Positions 58,160 through 64,000 of a stretch of DNA of 64,000 nt are shown here, in pieces. Numbering within the stretch: the stretch's first letter is position 1; each line of letters opens with the position of its first letter. This stretch comes from Phlebopus portentosus (lineage: Eukaryota > Basidiomycota > Agaricomycetes > Boletales > Boletinellaceae), in the NCBI GenBank assembly GCA_037892935.1, contig JAYXKI010000006.1, forward strand, positions 806,001-870,000, written 5' to 3'. A program made the translations under genes and the position numbers. A model generated the notes under the pieces. That model saw only the letters and a program-made list of their open reading frames with translations, was not told the origin of the DNA and made no database searches.

Positions 58160-61007
58160 ATGGGCATCCGCGACCGCATAGCGTCCGTGCTTGCGTTCAA
58201 GACGCTGCCTGTGACGACCGTCACGCTCGTCGTCTACGCGGCTATTTATATCGCCATCGCAGTGCTTGACGACCTTCCTTCTGTTCCGCCGCCTAAGAGG
58301 CAACTCGGTCTCAACATCGATACCGCTTATGACGACCTTCACAAAGTGCGTTTCACACTCGGCTTGCTTCTGTCATTGTAGGCTGAATCGTTTGTAAGAT
58401 CGCTGGTTTACCACATCCGTACAACTCGCACCAGAATGATATCGTTCGGGACTACATCCTGGGACGCGTCCAGGATGCCGCGGAGCATTCACCATTCACG
58501 ACGGTCGACAACGACCTCGTGAGCAACGCGACGTTCGGCAATACGGATATCGCCGCGTACTTCGAGGGTCTGAACGTCCTCGTCAAAGTCGACGGCACGC
58601 AGCCCGAGCTGGACGGTGTTCTATTTTCAGCACATTTCGACTCGGTGTCTACTGCGCCTGGTGCAACGGACGATGGAATGGGCACGGCGACACTCTTGTC
58701 ACTCGTGGATTACTTTTCGAAGCACCAGCCTAAACGCACGGTCGTGTTTAATATTAATGATGGGGAAGAAGATGGGCTGTATGGAGCACACGCGTAAGTG
58801 TTGCGCATATATTGTCATTGTTTTAGGTAGTATTAATGACTTACCCGGAACAGCTTCCTCGAACACCCATGGTTCAACCTCACTTCCGACTTCATCAACC
58901 TTGAAGGAGCGGGTGCAGGCGGGTGAGTCCGCTTCCTAGGTTCTCGTTCCGTTGAGTTAAACCTTGTACAGACGCCCACTTCTTCTGCGTTCAACTTCCA
59001 CGCGAATAGCACAGTCATGGACAAATGTCAAGCATCCTCATGCAGCGGTCATAAGTGCGGATGCCTTCAACCGTGGCGTCGTCCGAAGCGGAACCGATTA
59101 TACTGTTTATACCAAAGCAGGACGTGGAGGCATTGATTTCTCGTTCTACCGACAGCGCAGCAAGTACCACACCAAGGAGGATTCTATTCCTTCAATCGGT
59201 GGCAAGGCTGCGTTATGGAATATGATGGAATCTACGTTACTTGCTGGCCTTGCTCTTGCCAATGACGAGGGTAGTGGTTCGGGTTCTAAGGGAACGCCTG
59301 TGTACTTCGATCGTATGTTCCAGCACACACTCGTTGGAATCAATTCTTAAACTCATTAGCAACCCCTCAGTATTCGGAGAGGCGATTGTCGTGACATCCC
59401 TCAAGACGTTTTATATCATTGATATCGCTCTGCTCGCAGTCGGTCCGCTTGTGGTTGCAGCTTTGACCTTCATTGCATACAAGCAAAAGAAACTTTACTG
59501 GTCACCAAGGGGTTGGGGTCGTACCTTCGCTGCCATCATTGTTGGCGGAGGGTTGACGATCAGCCTCGGAATGATTTTCGTTCGAGTCAATCCCTTCGTG
59601 AGTATCTTGCGCTGCCATCTGCATGCCATTAATCACTGATATCTGCGTTTCAAGATCGTATATTCTTCCGCGATAGTTGTTTTCGCTTCGTTGCTCACTC
59701 TAAGCCTCCTGTCCACTTATATAGTACTCGAGCTCTTCTCGTATTTCCTTCCGGTACCTCAGCAGAAGTCTATGTCACTCATCGAGGTCTACATCTTTTG
59801 GTGGATCCTACTTGTTATTGCAACTGTCTATGCCGGGCGAAGCCATATCGCTGGCCTGTACTTCGTGACGTTCTTCCACGCCGGAGTGCTTGCAGCACTC
59901 CTTGTGGATTTCATCGAGCATTTCACGCTACCGAGTGCACCGAGACGTAGCAGTCGACGTGCTATTGCGGCTATGAATAACGAAGAGGAAGAAGCTGGAG
60001 GAGCCGAAGAGTCGAATGAGCGTACTCCGTTATTAGCGCAGAACGGACGGGCGATCAAGAAGAGCGACATTGACGAGGGCAACGTTATCGGGCTATGGCT
60101 CGTGCAATACCTGCTGATAGTCCCGTTCCCGGTCATATTGGTCACGCAAGTCGCGGTGATGCTGTTGAATGCATTGAATCAGACTCTCGTGGATGGAAGC
60201 CCAGTAAGGACAGTGTACCTCGCTGTCTCTCTGCTTTCGATCTTGAGTTTCGTCCCCCTCCTTCCGTTCGTACACAAATTGCACCGCACGGTCCCTTATG
60301 TTCTGGTAGTCGTTCTTGCGGCGACCATCCTCTATAACGTCTTCGCGTTCCCCTTCTCCGAGAACTCGCCCTTCAAAGTCTTCTTCCAACAAACTATCGA
60401 CCTCGACTCGGGAGAGAACGCGGTGAGACTCACAGGCGCAGAACCGTGGTTATCGAGACGTATAGTCTTGGAGCTGCCTTCGTCTTGGGATGCAAAGGAT
60501 CCTTGTGGGCATCGCGACGAACTCCGCTATCTCATGCCTTCGTGCGTATGGCCGGGACTCGAGCCTCACGTTTCTGCATCTTCACCATCCGAATGGCTTT
60601 CCATCAACTCCTCGGAGACTGCGCCAGGAATAGGTACGCTCTCCATCTCAGGACTCGAGAGCCGCGCCTGTCGCGTGTACTTCGACAAGCCTATCCGCAC
60701 TGTGAGTGTACAAGGTTCCTCGGGTGCCATCCAAGAAGAGTTCCCATTGTCTGAAGATGGCATACGGGAGGTACGCCTTTGGAGCCGAACGTGGGAGCGT
60801 ACGTTCAACGTGAGCGTTGCGTGGGACGTTGGGTCGGGTGAAGACAAGGAGTCGCAGAACCTGACGGGTCGTGTCGCTTGTGAGTGGTCTGAGGATGCAG
60901 CCCTACCTGCGCTGCAAGAGGTGGTCAACTTCTTACCGAAATGGGCGAGGGTGACGAAGAGAACAGATGGGCTCTTAGAGGGGTATAAGAAGTTCAGCTT
61001 AGGTTGA
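58160..61007 (+). CDS. PFF1: vacuolar membrane M28 metalloprotease (Pff1 type)
   Basis: A polytopic vacuolar zinc aminopeptidase-like protease. Six exons (58160-58345, 58399-58793, 58854-58922, 58972-59312, 59371-59597, 59655-61007) give 856 residues. One transmembrane segment near the start (TLPVTTVTLVVYAAIYIAIA) leads into the lumenal M28 domain: zinc ligands His and Asp in LFSAHFDSVSTAPGATDDG, Glu-Glu in INDGEEDGLYGAHAF, INLEGAGAGG with the next ligand, and KYHTKEDSI with the last His. After it come about eight hydrophobic segments and a long C-terminal lumenal domain ending in KKFSLG. A cytosolic loop with EEEEAGG and NERTPLLAQ resembles a sorting sequence. Length and order match the family. 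Confidence 0.9.
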
Positions 61008-61534
61008 ACCGACCGCCTCGCTCGATCTTTCACTGTCTTCTGGAAAGGTCTTCACGACTCTAATTTCTGCAGCTTCAGTATACGTTACGCGATTTTGGGA
61101 CTTTGGTATCGTGCACAATTCGATGTAATTATTTGTTTTGCAGCAGACATCCCGTTTGCCCTAGCTTTCTTCATGCATAATAATAAGTCATTTGTACCGA
61201 GGATCCTGAATCAAAAACAATAAAATGGCATTAGGCCTATCAATTGAGCCTTGCTGTCCCCACATGTATGTGCCATGTGCCATCTAGAGCAATCATCGAA
61301 GCAACACAAGCGAGATCCTGTACCAAATAGATTACGCAATGTGACGAACCAAAAGGGTTTCCTTTTCGGGCGACAGGAAGAACATGCTGTGATTATAGCG
61401 CGTAGTACGCCTTTTTTGGAAGCATCACTTTGACTTACCTCCAACGCGTCCGAGCACTTCAAAAACGCATCGGAGACTGGGAAAGATGCATCCCCAAAGT
61501 TCGCTCCAACGCTCTGACGTGAAGTATCCCCGCT
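61008..61534. other. intergenic; distal part duplicated from 36.8-37.0 kb
   Basis: From about 61325 to 61534 the sequence matches, in reverse, the upstream flank of HMG-box copy 1. 61008-61324 contains no gene. Confidence 0.6.
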
Positions 61535-62503
61535 ATGCCAGCCAGCCGCCCTCCTGCTCGCGCTGCACAGACCTCGTATCAAAATATAGGTACGTACCTT
61601 CTCTCATGTAGTGACGGGGTACTTGCTCATATTTGTACCAGCTAATATAAACCCAAAGAGCTCGGAGGCTCAGCTTGCATATACACGTGTTTATAATGTC
61701 GACCCTGCACCACCTCCGCCCCCGACAAGGAAACGACGAGCTCCGAATGCCTTCATCGTCTTCCGGTCGTTTTTGATTGCGAATAGGTTCATACCTCCGG
61801 ATATAACGCACCAGAAAGACGTGTCGTGCTACGTTGCGGAGAAGTGGAGGGGGATGTCTGCGTCGCGCCGCTCTGAATTTTTCAAGCTGGCTGAGATCGA
61901 AAGGCAGCGTCTTGAAACCGAGCCGCCTTCTGAGTTGGCGAGGGAGGGAACGGCTCGACGACGTAGATCCCCCATGCAGCAAGGAGTGGATGCTCAATCT
62001 TCTTCTACCGGAATCCCTGCTTCCTCACTGTACACATTTCCTTCCGACGCATGTGCAGAGGGCATCCAAGCTACAGACTTCGGCTCTCCTACGCTGGGAA
62101 TCCCTTCTTCTGTGAGTTATCTGGAGGCGATTTTGGCATTTATAGCCTAGCTCATGCTTTTTCATAGATTGTCGGTTATTCAAGATCCCCTGCAGCACCG
62201 CAGCCAGTTCGCGCCATTCCTCCCAGTCTCCTCCAATGGGATCATGAGCAATCGTCCGATTCATCTGCGCCGAATACGTCTACGGCCCATGATGTCGGAT
62301 CATCTGCTGCTTACACACTTTGGCCTTCGGTGCATGGGTACGATGTCGAATACTCTGGCGTTGGTAATGACATTGTTCACCCCGACCTTGCGTTCACATA
62401 CAGCACAGACGCATCATGGCAGACGCATCTCACTTTGGATGATCCTTTATCGTTTCCATACGACTGCTTCTTCGATCCGGGTTTTTTTGAGTTTTATGCA
62501 TAA
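61535..62503 (+). CDS. HMG-box protein, copy 2
   Basis: Inverted duplicate of the 36-kb gene. Three exons (61535-61589, 61642-62111, 62168-62503) give 286 residues. Exon 1 starts MPASRPPARAAQTSYQNI. The acceptor used by copy 1 (CTAATATAG) reads CTAATATAA here and is dead, but a CAG acceptor nine bases upstream (61639-61641, CAT in copy 1) gives an in-frame junction, adding ANIN before PKSSEAQLAYTR. The HMG box runs from TRKRRAPNAFIVF to SEFFKLAEIERQRLE. The C-terminal third (QPVRAIPPSLLQWDHEQSS to CFFDPGFFEFYA) is conserved with copy 1 and may be a second functional region. Probably a sequence-specific transcription factor. Confidence 0.78.
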
Positions 62504-63170
62504 ATCGTCACTTGTTCTATCTGTGATGCCTGCGTTTATGTACTTCTGTATTCCTGCCACGGCCAATTTTTTTGTATAGGGCTCTGTTTACCTGCTGCGA
62601 CGTCTATGCACGTTCATCATCTCAATGGACCGCTGAGATATCAGCATCTTTGCTGGAGCACTGCCTGAAAAGAAGCTAGATAAAGCTCGCTTGAGATCAG
62701 GATTGAGAATAACCGTCCTCCCCCCTTCCCCCCACAAAAACGATCGACGTTTTCTGTACTCCTAGAGTCCTTGGCGAACTTCCAGTTCCTCTTGACTCCG
62801 AGCATAAGGCATAAGTGGCTGATGTTTCGCTGTCTTGGCGTATACAATAGTGCTTCTTACAACGGTAGAGTAGAAGGCTGTTCTCGATGAGGTCCAGGAA
62901 TGCGTTCCATCGTGGATGCTTGGAGCTCCAATGCGCGAGTCAGACTTTAAAAATGTCTCCCCTCTCATAAGGCTTCCATGAGAGTTCGAGCTTCGCATTG
63001 GCTTTCGTGTCCTCGTTCGAAGACTGAATGAAAAATGGAAATCTGAGCTCGGTTCGCAGAACTACGCGTCATTGTGCTTTTTTGACGTGCTAGCATCACC
63101 CAGTTTTGAATTCAAATCTTCAGGGAGAAACGCCAGGTCTACGTTTTCTATTAGCCACAATGCAAGCAAG
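62504..63170. other. intergenic, 667 nt
   Basis: Between HMG-box copy 2 and copy 3. No supported gene; a 78-codon minus-strand frame (62762-62998) shows no motif. Confidence 0.4.
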
Positions 63171-64000
63171 TAGGGCGAATGCTTGGGTTTGGCGTGGATG
63201 ACCTATTGTGACGAACCAAATGGGCTTGCCTTCTGGGACGCCAGAAAACACGATGTGGTCAAGGAACGTAGTTTTCCTTTTCCGGAAGCCAGACCACGAC
63301 CTTCTCAAGACGCGTCTGAACAGTTCAAATATGAGTCGGAGGCGGGGAAAGATGGGTCCCCGAAGTTCTCTTGACCTCTACACGCTGCATTATGCCCGCC
63401 GACCGCTCTGCCGCTCTATCCGTGAACGCCACGTATCCTGGGCAAAGGTAGATACCTTGTGTCCCTACCATTCTTATTTATACACAAGCCGAAGCTAGCT
63501 CTAAGCAAACGGAGGCTCAGTCAGGCCCTTCGCCACATTCACGTGAAGCCCTCATGATAGTCCTGCGTCGGTCTCACCACCCCGGAGGAAGAAACACGCA
63601 CCGAATGCATTCATCCTCTACCGGTCATTCATGATCGCGAGCAGACTCTACCCTCCGGAACTAACGCATCAGAGCAATGTCTCGCGCTACGTTGCGGAGA
63701 AGTGGAAGCGCATCAGAGGAGTACCGGAACTTCTTTTTCAAGAGGGCAGAACACGAAAAGAGGCGCTTTGAATCCGAGTAGGTTTTAAAGGTGTCGAAGT
63801 AGAGGAGTGCACGACGTCATTCCATGGACACGGGCAGCATAATCGAGACATTTTTCCATGCAAGACTGTGTCTCTGACCGTCCTGCGACTCCGACCTTGC
63901 ATAACACGTCCCCTCCTGAGTCAGATGCATCGCTTATGCTGCTCACTGATCCTACCCTTGAATCGCCCAGCTCGGTAGGTCCATACTTCCCACCGCAGAA
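63171..64000 (+). pseudogene. HMG-box gene, copy 3 (decayed, runs off window)
   Basis: The upstream flank from about 63205 matches that of copy 2 (GTGACGAACCAAA and later blocks). ATG at about 63393 begins MPADRSAALSVNATYPGQ, in line with MPASRPPARAAQTSYQ. A donor GTAGAT and acceptor GAAGCTAG lead to SKQTEAQ. The frame then breaks before the HMG box, which is readable in another frame as RRKKHAPNAFILYRSFMIAS to SRYVAEKWKR, and breaks again before EEYRNFFFKRAEHEKRRFES, which ends in TAG. With two frame changes it is a pseudogene. Whether exon 3 follows is cut off by the window edge. Confidence 0.75.

Overview
The window is nuclear DNA from a filamentous fungus, most likely a basidiomycete of the Agaricomycetes type. 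Genes are packed on both strands. Almost all are cut by many introns of about 45-65 nt with GT(A/G)NGT donors, CTRAY-like branch sites and YAG or AAG acceptors, and several have exons of only 13-23 nt. Gene models were built by joining open frames at splice sites; nearly all close in frame over their full length.

Layout. 1-12.3 kb: 3' part of VPS39 (+), two uncharacterised genes (-), a CPSF6-like RNA-binding protein (+), a GUP1-type MBOAT acyltransferase (+) and a BioF-like KAPA synthase with one apparent frameshift (+). 12.3-22.0 kb: POP5 of RNase P/MRP (-), followed by five tandem minus-strand genes for isopenicillin-N-synthase-like 2-oxoglutarate/Fe(II) oxygenases; copies 1, 4 and 5 are intact and copies 2 and 3 are pseudogenes. 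A decayed POP5 fragment lies between copies 1 and 2, which suggests that POP5 sequence was carried along in the duplication. 22.8-32.5 kb: CKB1 (casein kinase II beta, -), a DENND6-type DENN protein (+), an F-box protein (-) and MCD4/PIG-N of GPI-anchor synthesis (+). 34-43 kb: a glutathionyl-hydroquinone-reductase-type GST (+), an HMG-box gene (-), a DapA-family aldolase (-), the SAGA ubiquitin protease UBP8 (-) and the checkpoint clamp gene HUS1 (+).

43.2-50 kb is a gene-poor, repeat-rich stretch with AT-rich repeats and a trinucleotide microsatellite. It is followed by an isochorismatase-family hydrolase (-) and a complete 3.4-kb pogo/Fot1-like DNA transposon with terminal inverted repeats and a TA target duplication; its transposase is interrupted by one in-frame TGA. 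50-61 kb: a Maf-type nucleotide pyrophosphatase (+), an Erv41/Erv46-type ER-Golgi cargo receptor (-), a RING protein (+), THG1 (-), an acidic unknown protein (+) and a PFF1-type vacuolar M28 protease (+). 61.3-64 kb holds a second HMG-box gene, an inverted duplicate of the one at 36 kb with its flanking DNA, and a third, decayed copy running to the window end.

Most genes are ordinary eukaryotic housekeeping genes with no shared pathway. The accessory signals are the oxygenase array (paralogue birth and death, and GT-to-GC donor switching at matching introns), the dispersed HMG-box family with drifting splice junctions, and the transposon. No tRNA, rRNA or CRISPR array was recognised.
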